A DNA stretch of 64,000 bases from positions 5,332,001-5,396,000 of the forward strand of contig CAVUHL010000003.1 in assembly GCA_963741305.1 (NCBI GenBank), written 5' to 3'. The notes beneath the pieces were generated by a model. It made no database searches. It saw nothing but the letters and a program-made list of their open reading frames with translations, and was not told where the DNA came from. Origin of the DNA: DATMER01 sp963741305 (lineage in GTDB: Bacteria; Acidobacteriota; Thermoanaerobaculia; Multivoradales; UBA5704). Position numbers and translations under genes: made by a program. This document shows, piece after piece, positions 42,854 through 51,972 of this stretch (position 1 is its first letter; each line of letters starts with the position of its first letter).

Positions 42854-44623
42854 TTGCGCTTCCCTCCCAAGCTGCGGCTCGCTCCGCTCTGGCCGGCGCT
42901 GGCGGCGGTCCTCACCGCCTCGGCGCTGCTCTGGCTCCTCCTTCCCGGCCTGTTCCAGCGCAGCGCCTCGATCCAGCTTCTGGATACGCTGCGCCTCCTC
43001 TCCCCGATCGTGGCCGAGCGCGCAGTGCGGCCGGGCGCCGGCCTCCAGCACTGGATGCACGAGATCGGCGACGATTCGAACCTCAGGCTCACCCTGATGC
43101 GCGGTGACGGCAGCGTGATCGCCGACAGCGTGCGCTCGGACCGGCAGGTCGAGGCCATGGAGAACCACGCCGAGCGGCCCGAGGTCCGCGAGGCCCTTGC
43201 CCGCGGCCAGGGGGCGGCGGTGCGCCACAGCGAGACCACGGGGGACACGTACGTCTACGCTGCCCGCACGCTCACCGACTCCAAGGGGGAGCTGCTCGTG
43301 CTGCGCCTCGCCCAACCCCTGGCGGAGCTCCAGGCGCTGCGCGGCAGGCTGGCCGCGGCCATGCTGCTGGCGGCGCTCGCGGCCGGCGTGTCGATCCTGC
43401 TCACCTCGCTGTGGATCGACCGGCGCCTGTTCCAGCCGCTCGCCCGTCTGATCGGCGAGGCGCGCGACCTGGTCAATGGCCGCCTTCGCCGCGTGCAGGT
43501 GCCAGAGGAAGACGAGCTCGCGCCAGTCGCGCTGGCGCTCAACCGCCTGGCCGAGACCGCCGAGGCCCAGTTCGCCGCCGTGAGCGACGAGCGCGACCAC
43601 CTCAAGGCCATCCTCTCCAGTATGTCCGAAGGAGTGCTGGTAGTCGCCGCCGACGGCCGCGCCCGGCTGGTCAACCCTGCCTTCCGCCGGCTTTTCGACA
43701 TCGACACCCCGGAGGCCGCCGCCGAGGTGACCGGCCGGCCTGTCCTGGAGATCATCCGCCAGCCCGGGCTGGCAAGCCTGGTGGATGACACGCTCCGCCT
43801 GGGCACGGGGCAGAGCGGCCAGATCGAGATCCTCGCCCCGGAGCGGCGGACGCTGCTTCTGGCGAGCGCCGCCCTGGCCGGAGGCGAGCGCGGCGCGGTC
43901 GTGGTGGCCCGCGACACCACCGAGCTCACCCGCGTGGCCGACATGCGCCGCGACTTCGTGGCCAACGTCTCGCACGAGCTGAAGACCCCGCTCGCCGCAA
44001 TCCGCGGCTATGCCGAGACCCTGCGCGACGGCGCCCTGGACGAGCCGGCCACCGCCCGCCGTTTCAACGAGCGCATCCTGTTGCAGTGCGGGCGCCTGCA
44101 GGCGCTGCTGGACGACCTCCTCACCCTCTCGCGCCTGGAGAGCGTGACGCCGCAGCCCTCCGAGCGCGAGCCGGTCGAGCTGCCGGCGGTGATCCACCGC
44201 GCCGCCGAGGTGCTTTCCGACGCCGCCCGCGAGCGCCAGGTCCGGATCGAGCTGGACGTGGACGAGGAGGTCCCGGCCTTCAGTGGAGACCCGGAGGGGA
44301 TCGAGCGCCTGGTGGTGAACCTCCTCGACAACGCCGTCAAGTACAACCGGCCCGAAGGGAGCGTGAGCCTCCGTCTTTCTCAGGCCGGCGGCCACGCCCT
44401 CCTGGAGGTGACTGACACGGGCATCGGCATCCCGCAGGACGCCCTCTCCCGCATCTTCGAGCGCTTCTACCGCGTGGACAAGGGGCGCTCCCGGGACGAA
44501 GGGGGCACCGGCCTCGGCCTCGCGATCGTCAAGCACGTGGCCCAGACCCACGGCGGCCAGGTCGAGGTCGAGAGCCGCATCGGCAAGGGCAGCACGTTCC
44601 GGGTGCGGCTGCCGCTTGCATGA
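42854..44623 (+). CDS. phoR: PhoR-type sensor histidine kinase
   Basis: A 589-residue membrane kinase. Two transmembrane helices (about 11-33 and 165-190) enclose a periplasmic domain of about 130 residues; then HAMP, a PAS domain (about 245-340, ILSSMSEGVLVVAADGRARLVNPAF), HisKA with the phospho-acceptor H374 in VSHELKTPLAAIRGY, and HATPase with NLLDNAVKYN, DTGIGIP and GGTGLGLAIVKH. The periplasmic domain is larger than in E. coli PhoR. TTG start; GAGG at the phoB stop may serve as Shine-Dalgarno. It signals phosphate limitation to PhoB, with PhoU and Pst as inhibitors. Confidence 0.9.
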   Translation: MRFPPKLRLAPLWPALAAVLTASALLWLLLPGLFQRSASIQLLDTLRLLSPIVAERAVRPGAGLQHWMHEIGDDSNLRLTLMRGDGSVIADSVRSDRQVEAMENHAERPEVREALARGQGAAVRHSETTGDTYVYAARTLTDSKGELLVLRLAQPLAELQALRGRLAAAMLLAALAAGVSILLTSLWIDRRLFQPLARLIGEARDLVNGRLRRVQVPEEDELAPVALALNRLAETAEAQFAAVSDERDHLKAILSSMSEGVLVVAADGRARLVNPAFRRLFDIDTPEAAAEVTGRPVLEIIRQPGLASLVDDTLRLGTGQSGQIEILAPERRTLLLASAALAGGERGAVVVARDTTELTRVADMRRDFVANVSHELKTPLAAIRGYAETLRDGALDEPATARRFNERILLQCGRLQALLDDLLTLSRLESVTPQPSEREPVELPAVIHRAAEVLSDAARERQVRIELDVDEEVPAFSGDPEGIERLVVNLLDNAVKYNRPEGSVSLRLSQAGGHALLEVTDTGIGIPQDALSRIFERFYRVDKGRSRDEGGTGLGLAIVKHVAQTHGGQVEVESRIGKGSTFRVRLPLA

Positions 44624-44638
44624 CGCAGACTTGTCACA
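44621..44638 (+). promoter_or_regulatory. Pho box of phoU-arsC
   Basis: TGACGCA-GACT-TGTCACA, two 7-bp repeats with a 4-bp spacer, overlapping the phoR stop. A TAAGAT -10 box follows at 44660-44665, before phoU. Confidence 0.65.
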
Positions 44639-44688
44639 CGGTAGAAAACCCTTTGCGGGTAAGATGGCCTGTGGAAAGGGTTTGAGCC

Positions 44689-45372
44689 ATGGAAAGACAT
44701 CTGGATCAGGAGCTGGACCGCGCGCGGCAGATGCTGCTCAGGATGGGTGGCATGGTGGAGACCATGGTCTCGCAGGCCACGCAGTCCCTCCTCGAGCGCA
44801 GGTCGGACCTGAGCGCCGAGGTCATCTACAGCGACAGCGGCGTGGATCACCTGGAGATCGAGATCGACGAGATCTGCCACAGCATCCTGGTGCGCCGGCA
44901 ACCCACCGCGGTGGACCTGCGCTTCATCGTCGCCGTGATGAAGATCAACAGCGACCTCGAGCGCATCGGCGACTCGGCCGTCAACATCGCCCAGTCGGTG
45001 GAGCAGCTCAACGAGCAGCCGCCGCTCAAGCCGTACATCGACCTGCCCCACCTCTCGCAACTCGTGCAGGCCATGGTGCGCAAGAGCCTCGACGCCTTCG
45101 TCAACCGCGACGCGGCCCTGGCCAACGAGGTCTGCCGCTCGGACGACGCGGTGGACGGCCTCTACAAGCAGATCTTCCGCGAGCTGCTGACCTTCATGAT
45201 CGAGGACCCCAAGACCGTGAGCCGGGCGCTCCACCTGCTCCTCATCTCGCGCAACCTGGAACGCATCGCGGACCATGCCACGAACATCGCCGAGGACGTG
45301 ATCTATTACGTCGAAGGCCGTGACATCCGGCACTCCATGGGCGGCCACCAGCAGACGGCCGCGCAGGCTTGA
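44689..45372 (+). CDS. phoU: Phosphate signalling protein PhoU
   Basis: A 227-residue PhoU made of two homologous three-helix bundles. The metal-cluster motifs are visible as DHLEIEIDEIC and EIGDSAVNIA-like ERIGDSAVNIAQSV in the first half and ERIADHATNIAEDVIYYVEG in the second. PhoU links the Pst transporter to PhoR and turns off the regulon when phosphate is ample. GGAAAGG precedes the ATG. The arsC gene overlaps its stop by one base. Confidence 0.95.
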   Translation: MERHLDQELDRARQMLLRMGGMVETMVSQATQSLLERRSDLSAEVIYSDSGVDHLEIEIDEICHSILVRRQPTAVDLRFIVAVMKINSDLERIGDSAVNIAQSVEQLNEQPPLKPYIDLPHLSQLVQAMVRKSLDAFVNRDAALANEVCRSDDAVDGLYKQIFRELLTFMIEDPKTVSRALHLLLISRNLERIADHATNIAEDVIYYVEGRDIRHSMGGHQQTAAQA

Positions 45373-45785
45373 TGATGAAGGTCCTCTTCCTCTGCACAGG
45401 CAACTCGGCCCGGAGCATCCTCGCGGAGTACCTGCTGCGCAGCATGGATCCGCGCTTCGAGACCTACAGCGCCGGCTCCCACCCCAAGGGCGAAGTCCAT
45501 CCGCTCGCCCTCGAAGTCCTGCGGGAGGCCTACGGGATCAACGCGGGCGACGCCCGCAGCAAGTCATGGGAAAAATTCCGGGACGTGGACTTCGATCACG
45601 TGATCACGGTCTGCGGCAACGCCCGCCAGAGCTGCCCCATCTGGCCCGGCAAGGCGCTCATGTCCCACTGGGATCTGGAAGACCCCGCGGCCGTCGAGGG
45701 AACGGAACAGGAAAAGCTCCGCGCCTTCGAGGAAACGGCCCGCCTTCTCCACGAACGCCTCGAAACCTTTCGCAAGACGGCTTAG
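45372..45785 (+). CDS. arsC: Arsenate reductase (thioredoxin-type, LMW-PTP fold)
   Basis: A 137-residue protein of the low-molecular-weight phosphatase fold. The P-loop FLCTGNSARS contains the nucleophile C8; VITVCGNARQSCPIWPG holds the other two redox cysteines used for thioredoxin-coupled arsenate reduction; HWDLEDPA carries the general acid Asp. It is joined to phoU, so it would be induced with phosphate uptake. This makes sense because the Pst system also imports arsenate. The start could be either of two adjacent ATG codons. Confidence 0.92.
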   Translation: MMKVLFLCTGNSARSILAEYLLRSMDPRFETYSAGSHPKGEVHPLALEVLREAYGINAGDARSKSWEKFRDVDFDHVITVCGNARQSCPIWPGKALMSHWDLEDPAAVEGTEQEKLRAFEETARLLHERLETFRKTA

Positions 45786-46297
45786 CTCACGATCAGCCTC
45801 GCCGCGATTCCGGCGAGGCTCCCCACCAGCGTGCCCGCGGCCACATCCAGCGGGTAGTGAGCTCCGAGATAGACACGGGACATGGCGATACCGGAAGCGA
45901 GGGTCAGGGTCAGCGCCCCGAGGCCGCTCCCCTCCCCCGCCAGGGCCACGGCGATGCCGAACGCCGCGGAAGTGTGCCCCGACGGGAAGGAGAAGGCGTC
46001 CGGGTCCTCCACCAGGGCGGCGAAGTCAGCCAGGCAATTTGGACGGGCTCGGCAGCAGACCCGCTTGAGCGCCTGCGAGGCCAGCACCGCGATCGTGGCC
46101 CCCAGGCCCAGCAGCGAGGCATAGCGCGGACCCAGGCCGCCGGAAAACGCGAGTGCGAGCCCCACGACCACCCACGTCGAGGTATCTCCCAGGTGGGTCA
46201 GGGTCTTCATGACGCGGGTCATCAAGGCCGACTCCCAGCGACGCACGCCAAGGAGCAGCCTTTGGTCAGCCCAGACGACCCGTTGCCATACGGTCAC
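45782..46297 (-). CDS. PAP2 family phosphatase (membrane)
   Basis: A 171-residue membrane phosphatase. All three acid-phosphatase motifs are present: KRVCCRARP, PSGHTSAA and SRVYLGAHYPLDV, with the catalytic histidines in the last two. Several transmembrane helices. It probably releases phosphate from lipid phosphates or undecaprenyl pyrophosphate in the periplasm. The GTG at 46297 has GAGGAGG five bases upstream; longer readings run into the porin gene. It is 10 bp behind the porin gene and so falls under the same Pho box. Confidence 0.88.
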   Translation of the reverse strand: MTVWQRVVWADQRLLLGVRRWESALMTRVMKTLTHLGDTSTWVVVGLALAFSGGLGPRYASLLGLGATIAVLASQALKRVCCRARPNCLADFAALVEDPDAFSFPSGHTSAAFGIAVALAGEGSGLGALTLTLASGIAMSRVYLGAHYPLDVAAGTLVGSLAGIAARLIVS

Positions 46298-46307
46298 GCC
46301 ATCCTCC

Positions 46308-47642
46308 TCAGAAAATAATCTGATATTGCAAACGGAACTCGTCGTTCGTGACGTCCGTCGCCACGTTCTCGAGTTGCCGGTAATCGGCCTGGATCTTGTG
46401 GGCGTGCTTGTTGAAGAACCAGTTGAGGGCGACGCCCCGCTCCTCCTGCTCGTCGTCGTCGCGGTCGGCGTTGGGATCGATCTCGGCCAGCCGGGCCGCG
46501 ATCTCGAACTTGTTGCGGATAACGAAGTAGCCAGCCTGGGCCACGAAGCCGCCATCGTCGAAGTCGGCGATGACGTCGCGGTCGTTCGATGAATCATGGA
46601 CCGCGCCGAAGAACGAGAAACCCTTGAACTTGAAGACCACGTCGCCGCCGACGATCTCGCGGTCGGCGTTGTGCGCGGGAGTGGTTCCCGCGACGGCCAC
46701 CGGACGCTCGTTGGACTCGTACTCGGCGGCGATGGCGAACAGCGGCCGGTCGGTGGACTCGAAATCGCTCTCGGAGTACTTCACGTCGCCGAACGGCTGG
46801 AAAGTCAGGCGGGCATTCGTCTGGTACTCGTCGTTGTCGTTGCGCGAGACCGTCCGGCCGTTGCCGTTGAAGATGCCGACGCGCCAGTCGAGCTTGCCAC
46901 CGGCCGGGGTGCCCCAGACCTGAAGGCCGATGTCACGGCCGCGGGCGAAACGGTTGGAGAACAGCGACCGGTCTACGAACTGCTGTGAACCCGAAGAGGT
47001 CAGCTCCTGGCGCCCGAACGGGACCTTGAACTGGCCGCCCTTGATCTGGAACACCTTCTTGCCCTTGGTGAGGTCGTAGTTGATGCTGGCATCCTCGAGG
47101 ACGTTGGCGGAATCGGCCCAGTTGAGCTGCAAGTCGTAGGTGAGGTCCTTGGTGTAGGCCCAACCCTCGAACTTGGTCTTCATGCGGCGGATTCGAAAGG
47201 AGCCGACGTCGTCGCCCTGCTCCGGCATCTCCTGCGTAAAGCGCACCTGCGCACGGTTGGAAATCGAAAGCTCGGCGCTCTTCGACTTGATGGTGGTCTT
47301 GCCGTCCTTCCAGCTTACGTCGAACGCGGGCACGGCCGGCTTCGGGGTGGGACGGTCATACCCTTCCATGTTGTGCTTGAAGAAATAGAGGTCGAGGGCC
47401 GTCTCGTTTTCGGCGACGATCGTCTCGCCGTTGGCACCGGCGCCCGTCAGGGTGATCGCCGTGCCGAGCTCGCCGGAGTCCGTCCAGGACTTGTAGCGCT
47501 CGGGGGTATTGAAGATGTAGATGCGGCCGTCTTTCTCGACCTCCTTGTAATACAGGCCCACCACCTGCGCCGAAGCCATCGAGGCGGCCACCAGCGCCAA
47601 CAGCACCAGCAGGCCGGCCGCGAATCGAGTTGATCTGGGCAT
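46308..47642 (-). CDS. OprP/OprO-like phosphate-selective porin
   Basis: A 444-residue outer-membrane beta-barrel. Signal peptide 1-25; residues 110-444 match the phosphate-selective porin family with RFTQEMPEQGDDVGSFRIRRMKTKFEGW, QIKGGQFKVPFGRQELTSSGSQQFVDRS, and the C-terminal NDEFRLQYQIIF ending in Phe, the signal for barrel insertion. It has an extra N-terminal segment of about 80 residues with a DUF4124-like start (YYKEVEKDGRIYIFNTPERY). A Pho box lies 100 bp upstream. It would bring phosphate into the periplasm for PstS. Confidence 0.92.
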   Translation of the reverse strand: MPRSTRFAAGLLVLLALVAASMASAQVVGLYYKEVEKDGRIYIFNTPERYKSWTDSGELGTAITLTGAGANGETIVAENETALDLYFFKHNMEGYDRPTPKPAVPAFDVSWKDGKTTIKSKSAELSISNRAQVRFTQEMPEQGDDVGSFRIRRMKTKFEGWAYTKDLTYDLQLNWADSANVLEDASINYDLTKGKKVFQIKGGQFKVPFGRQELTSSGSQQFVDRSLFSNRFARGRDIGLQVWGTPAGGKLDWRVGIFNGNGRTVSRNDNDEYQTNARLTFQPFGDVKYSESDFESTDRPLFAIAAEYESNERPVAVAGTTPAHNADREIVGGDVVFKFKGFSFFGAVHDSSNDRDVIADFDDGGFVAQAGYFVIRNKFEIAARLAEIDPNADRDDDEQEERGVALNWFFNKHAHKIQADYRQLENVATDVTNDEFRLQYQIIF

Positions 47643-47742
47643 TCCTTGGCTCTCCTTTTCCTTGCAGATATCAGTTCAGGGGAATTGCTCGCGATTTCGG
47701 CGTAAGGATAAGAAGACGACCCGCGCGGTGATGCGACGGGCC

Positions 47743-47760
47743 TGTGACAGGTCTGCGACA
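47743..47760 (-). promoter_or_regulatory. Pho box of the porin-PAP2 operon
   Basis: Minus-strand TGTCGCA-GACC-TGTCACA, 7-4-7 spacing, 101 bp before the porin ATG. Confidence 0.75.
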
Positions 47761-47768
47761 GGAGCGAT

Positions 47769-48122
47769 CTAGGCGATGCTGAGGAATTCCGGCGGAGCCA
47801 GAAGGCCACGGCGCCTGAGCGGTTCGGGACCTTCCCGCTCGCAGAGAGAGCGTAGGCGCGGCATGCTAGCCGCGGCGCGGACGAGGAAGAGCCGTTGCGG
47901 CGCCGGCGGGACGCTCGCGGTCCAGTCGGGCGGGGACTGACCCATCCGCGTCGCCAGGAGCTCCACCACTCCAGCCGCTGTCGCAAGCTCGGTGGCGTCA
48001 AGCCCGAGGGGAGCCGGTACTTCTGCCCATACGAGGCCGGACCGCTGGGCGTCAGCCAGCCACTGCCTTACCACCAGCGCATCGAAGCCGAGGAGCGCAC
48101 GCACGAGGTCTCTAAGTTCCAT
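47769..48122 (-). CDS. Conserved protein paired with a nucleotidyltransferase
   Basis: A 117-residue protein starting MELRDLVRALLGFDALVVRQW and ending GPEPLRRRGLLAPPEFL. I have seen this type next to DUF6036-like nucleotidyltransferases, but no biochemical role is known to me. It overlaps the nucleotidyltransferase gene by 11 bp, so both are translated together. The ATG at 48122 was chosen because the longer frame lies entirely within the other gene. A toxin-antitoxin or defence pair is possible. Confidence 0.75.
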   Translation of the reverse strand: MELRDLVRALLGFDALVVRQWLADAQRSGLVWAEVPAPLGLDATELATAAGVVELLATRMGQSPPDWTASVPPAPQRLFLVRAAASMPRLRSLCEREGPEPLRRRGLLAPPEFLSIA

Positions 48123-48645
48123 GGACGGATTCCCAGAGGTCGTCAAACGCGAAGCGCGCCTTGAGCTCGCGGCCCGGAACCAGAAATGGTTCGACCGCAC
48201 TCCATACCTCCTCGCGAGTCCCCCGGACCTCAGGCAAAAGCAGGCGGGCGTCATTGATGTCCACGTCGTCTCGCCAGGCGCTCAGCTTCATCGCAAGGAG
48301 CTGCTGAGGCCCCAATGCCCGAACCAGGAGAGCGGGCCTGTCGAGCAGCACCTCACCGGGAAGAATACCTTTGAGGTATCCCTTTGCGCCGTCATTGAGC
48401 CAGTCCTCTGGAAGCTCCAGGCTGGCAGCCACTCGGCGAGCTGCATCCCGGATAGCGGCGGCGCCCGTCGAACCAAGCGAGCAATAGTCCACGTCTCTCG
48501 TGGAGTCGCGCGCGTTGTACAGCAGCACGAGAGCGGCGCCGCCAGCGAGCACGATCTCCTCTTGTCGAGTCGATCCCATCGCCTCGAGCTCGCGTGCCAG
48601 CGCCTCGAGGGCATCGCGGATCATGGACTGGGAGAGCAGTTTCAT
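48112..48645 (-). CDS. DUF6036-like nucleotidyltransferase
   Basis: A 177-residue minimal nucleotidyltransferase-fold protein. The core motifs are VLAGGAALVLLYNARDSTRDVDYCS, with GG and the D-x-D metal pair, and a later LLVRALGPQQLLAMKLSAWRDDVDINDARLL segment as in AbiEii-like enzymes. It is the first gene of a pair with the 117-residue protein. The fold is shared with the toxins of type IV systems, but activity is unproven. The Pho box of pstS lies 35 bp upstream on the other strand. Confidence 0.8.
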   Translation of the reverse strand: MKLLSQSMIRDALEALARELEAMGSTRQEEIVLAGGAALVLLYNARDSTRDVDYCSLGSTGAAAIRDAARRVAASLELPEDWLNDGAKGYLKGILPGEVLLDRPALLVRALGPQQLLAMKLSAWRDDVDINDARLLLPEVRGTREEVWSAVEPFLVPGRELKARFAFDDLWESVHGT

Positions 48646-48679
48646 CGAGCGTATCTTACGCTCTCTGCCCCCAGGCCAT

Positions 48680-48697
48680 TGTCACATCGCTGTCACA
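48680..48697 (+). promoter_or_regulatory. Pho box of pstSCAB
   Basis: TGTCACA-TCGC-TGTCACA: two identical 7-bp repeats with a 4-bp spacer, 102 bp before pstS. This is the best match in the window. Confidence 0.85.
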
Positions 48698-48799
48698 CAG
48701 CGGTAGGCCCGCTGCCAAACCCCTCTGCAATCCTCTCTCCGACGGCCGCCTCCGGCCACGGATCGAATGTCCCTTAACCCGAAAGAGGAGAGAACCAAA

Positions 48800-49774
48800 A
48801 TGAAGCACAACCTGAAGGTGGCTCCCCTGGCCCTTGCGCTGGCTCTGGCCGGGAGCTCCCTGTCCGCGCAGGCGGTCAAGGTCGATGCTGGAATCCCGAG
48901 CTACAGCAAGACGAGCGGCGTCTCCGGCAACATGAGCTCGGTCGGCTCCGACACGCTCAACAACCTGATGACACTGTGGGCCGAGAGCTTCCGCAAGCAA
49001 TATCCGAACATCCGCGTCCAGATCGAGGGCAAGGGCTCCTCCACGGCGCCACCGTCCCTGATCCAGGGCACCGCGCAGCTCGGCCCCATGAGCCGCGTCA
49101 TGAAAGCTGACGAGATCGACGGCTTCGAGAAGAAGTACGGTTACAAGCCGACGGCGATCCGCGTCGCGGTCGATGCCTTGGCGGTCTACGTGAACAAGGA
49201 CAACCCGCTTCAGCAGCTCACCGTCCAGGAGGTCGACGCGATCTTCTCCAAGGGCCGGGCCTGCGGCGGCAAACCGGTCGCCAACTGGGGTCAGGCCGGT
49301 CTCAAGGACGGCAACTGGGCAAGCAAGCCGATCAGCCTCTACGGCCGCAACTCTGCCTCCGGCACCTACGGCTTCTTCAAGGAGAACGCGCTCTGCAAGG
49401 GTGACTACAAGGACACGGTCAAGGAGCAGCCCGGCTCCGCCTCCGTGGTGCAGGGTGTCTCCGAGGACAAGTTCGCCGTCGGCTACTCCGGCATCGGCTA
49501 CCGCACATCCGGCGTCAAGCCGCTCAAGCTCGCTGCCAAGAAGGGCGGCCAGTACTTCGGCACCGACCCCTCCGACGTCTACTCGGGCAACTATCCGCTC
49601 TCACGCTACCTGTACGTCTACGTCAACAAGGCGCCCAACAAGCCGCTCGACCCGCTGGTCCGCGAGTTCCTGAAGTTCGCCCTCTCCAAGGAGGGCCAGG
49701 AGACCGTGGTCAAGGACGGCTACCTGCCCATCCCGGCGAAGGTGGCGCAGGAAGAGACCGCAAAAATAAAGTGA
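48800..49774 (+). CDS. pstS: Phosphate ABC transporter substrate-binding protein PstS
   Basis: A 324-residue periplasmic phosphate-binding protein. Signal peptide 1-25; the phosphate-binding segments MSSVGSDTLNNLMTLWAESF, GKGSSTAPPSLIQGTAQLGPMSR and YGRNSASGTYGFFKE are clear. The ATG at 48800 follows AGAGGAG; an upstream in-frame ATG adds a non-signal sequence and is less likely. pstC overlaps its stop (GTGA). Confidence 0.95.
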   Translation: MKHNLKVAPLALALALAGSSLSAQAVKVDAGIPSYSKTSGVSGNMSSVGSDTLNNLMTLWAESFRKQYPNIRVQIEGKGSSTAPPSLIQGTAQLGPMSRVMKADEIDGFEKKYGYKPTAIRVAVDALAVYVNKDNPLQQLTVQEVDAIFSKGRACGGKPVANWGQAGLKDGNWASKPISLYGRNSASGTYGFFKENALCKGDYKDTVKEQPGSASVVQGVSEDKFAVGYSGIGYRTSGVKPLKLAAKKGGQYFGTDPSDVYSGNYPLSRYLYVYVNKAPNKPLDPLVREFLKFALSKEGQETVVKDGYLPIPAKVAQEETAKIK

Positions 49775-51972
49775 GCCCGGTGCACCCTCAGACCGCTCGC
49801 AAAAGGCTGATCGCCGATCGTGCCGCCCGCTGGGTCGTCTCAGCGGGCGGACTTGCGATCATCGTCAGCATCCTGGGCATCCTCGTCTTCATCCTGGCCG
49901 AGGTCTGGCCGCTCATGTCCAAGGCCCGCGTGCGCGCCGTGCGCGAGATCCCCCTGCCGGGCCCTCCCGCCGGAGCCCTGGTCTCTGACGAGCACCGCAC
50001 CCACGTCGCCGCCCTGGCCGCCGACGGCCACGTCCGGGTGGTCCGCCTCCGCGACGGCCAGATCGCCGCCGACGTGGACCTGGGGACCGGAGCCCTGACC
50101 GGCATGAAGGTGCCCGCGGGCCAGATCGTGCTCACCGGCGCCACCCGCGACGGCCGCGTCGTGCTGGCGCCGGTCTCCTTCGAAGTCACCTTCGAGGGTC
50201 AGACCCAGGTCGTCACCCCTGCGGTCCAGGATCCGATCCTGCTGGAGCTCGACCCGCAGCGGCGCCCACTCGGCGCCTTTGCCGCCCAGGTTGACGAGGA
50301 AGGTGCCACCGCCGCGGCCCAGCTCGCCGATGGCACGATCGCCCTGGTGCGCCGCTCCAGCCAGGAAAACACGATGACCGGGGAGCTGACCGAATCCGTG
50401 CAGCGGTTCCAGGCGCAGGCCCCCGGCCGGCTCACCGCCCTCGTGATCGACGAGGGCCAGACTGGGCTCTACGGCGGCACGGCCCGCGGCGACATCCTCT
50501 GGTGGCCGCTCGCGGAAGGCCAGCCCGGCCAGGTGCGGGCCGCCTCCGCCGGCCCCTCCGCGATCACCGCCCTCGACCTGCTGATCGGCGGGCGCTCCCT
50601 GGTCGTCGGCCAGGAGAACGGCGCCCTCAGCATCTGGCTGCAGACCCGCGAGAGCCAGGGAGAGGACGTCTTCCGCCTGACCCGGGTGCGCGACTTCCCC
50701 CGGAGCGCAACGGCCATCCGCCAGATCGCGCCGTCCGAGCGCGGCAAGGGCTTCCTGGCCATGGGGGACGGCGGAAAGCTGGGCCTCTACTACTCCACCT
50801 CGCACCGCACGCTGTGGACGGGCGACGCCCCCATCAAGCGCGGCACCGGCCTGTTCTACACCCCCAAGACCGACGGCGTGTACCTGGCGGGAGAGGGCAA
50901 GATCGCCGAGATCGACGTCTTCAACCCGCACCCCGAGGTGACCTGGAAGACCCTGTTCGGCAAGGTCTGGTACGAGGGGTACGACGAGCCCGCGCACGTC
51001 TGGCAGTCGAGCAGCGGCAGCGACGACTTCGAGCCCAAGCTCTCGCTCACGCCGCTCCTGGTGGGCACGCTCAAGGGGACTTTCTACTCCCTGCTGCTGG
51101 CGATCCCCCTGGGGGTGCTCGGCGCGATGTACACGTCGCAGTTCATGCACCCGTCCTACAAGCGGGTCCTCAAGCCGATGGTGGAGATCATGGCCTCGCT
51201 GCCCAGCGTGGTCCTGGGCTTCCTCGCCGGGCTCTGGCTGGCCCCGCGGATCGAGGACGCGATGCCGGCCCTGGCCCTGATGCTGGCCGTGCTGCCGCTC
51301 CTGATCCTGATTGCCGGCTTTCTCTGGAACAGGGTGACGCCAAGCGCCTTCCGCGGCCGCTTCCGTACCGGCACCGAAGCGATCCTGTTCGTCTTCGTCC
51401 TCGCCTTTGGCATGTGGCTCTGCTTCCAGCTCTCCGGGCCCTTTGAAAAGCTTGCCTTCGGCGGCAGCTTCCAAGGCTGGCTCGGCGAGGCCACCGGCCT
51501 CAACTACGACCAGCGCAACGCCGTCGTGGTCGGCCTGGCCATGGGCTTCGCCGTGATCCCGATCATCTTCGCCATTGCCGAGGACGCCTTCACCAACGTG
51601 CCGCCCAACCTGGTGGCCGGCTCTCTCGCCCTGGGCGCGGACCGCTGGCAGACCGTGACGCGCGTGGTGCTGCCCACGGCCTCGCCGGGCATCTTCTCGG
51701 CCATCATGATCGGCTTCGGCCGCGCCGTGGGCGAGACCATGATCGTGCTCATGGCCACGGGCAACACGCCGATCATGGATTGGAACCCTTTCAACGGCTT
51801 CCGGACGCTGTCGGCCAACATCGCCGTGGAAATCCCGGAGGCGCCGCACGGCAGCACGCTCTACCGGACACTCTTCCTGGCAGGACTGCTGCTGTTCGTC
51901 GTGACCTTTGTGATCAATACCATCGCGGAGCTCGTCCGCCAGCGGCTGCGCGAGCGGTATTCGCAACTATGA
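49771..51972 (+). CDS. pstC: Phosphate ABC transporter permease PstC with large periplasmic domain
   Basis: A 733-residue protein, far longer than E. coli PstC (about 320). After one transmembrane helix (about 24-47) there is a periplasmic domain of roughly 370 residues with beta-propeller-like repeats (DGHVRVVRLRDGQIAADV, TARGDILWWPLAEGQ, ENGALSIWLQ). The permease domain begins about residue 425 with LTPLLVGTLKGTFYSLLLAIPLGVLGA and includes the EAA loop NLVAGSLALGADRWQTVTRVVLPTASPGIF. Similar long PstC proteins occur in pseudomonads. The propeller role is unknown. Confidence 0.92.
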   Translation: MSPVHPQTARKRLIADRAARWVVSAGGLAIIVSILGILVFILAEVWPLMSKARVRAVREIPLPGPPAGALVSDEHRTHVAALAADGHVRVVRLRDGQIAADVDLGTGALTGMKVPAGQIVLTGATRDGRVVLAPVSFEVTFEGQTQVVTPAVQDPILLELDPQRRPLGAFAAQVDEEGATAAAQLADGTIALVRRSSQENTMTGELTESVQRFQAQAPGRLTALVIDEGQTGLYGGTARGDILWWPLAEGQPGQVRAASAGPSAITALDLLIGGRSLVVGQENGALSIWLQTRESQGEDVFRLTRVRDFPRSATAIRQIAPSERGKGFLAMGDGGKLGLYYSTSHRTLWTGDAPIKRGTGLFYTPKTDGVYLAGEGKIAEIDVFNPHPEVTWKTLFGKVWYEGYDEPAHVWQSSSGSDDFEPKLSLTPLLVGTLKGTFYSLLLAIPLGVLGAMYTSQFMHPSYKRVLKPMVEIMASLPSVVLGFLAGLWLAPRIEDAMPALALMLAVLPLLILIAGFLWNRVTPSAFRGRFRTGTEAILFVFVLAFGMWLCFQLSGPFEKLAFGGSFQGWLGEATGLNYDQRNAVVVGLAMGFAVIPIIFAIAEDAFTNVPPNLVAGSLALGADRWQTVTRVVLPTASPGIFSAIMIGFGRAVGETMIVLMATGNTPIMDWNPFNGFRTLSANIAVEIPEAPHGSTLYRTLFLAGLLLFVVTFVINTIAELVRQRLRERYSQL

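Noticed and set aside
42554..44551. A 665-codon antisense frame opposite phoBR
   Set aside because: Antisense to well-conserved PhoB/PhoR domains; composition typical of a GC-rich shadow.
49840..51966. A 708-codon antisense frame opposite pstC
   Set aside because: Same reason; pstC on the plus strand has full family motifs.
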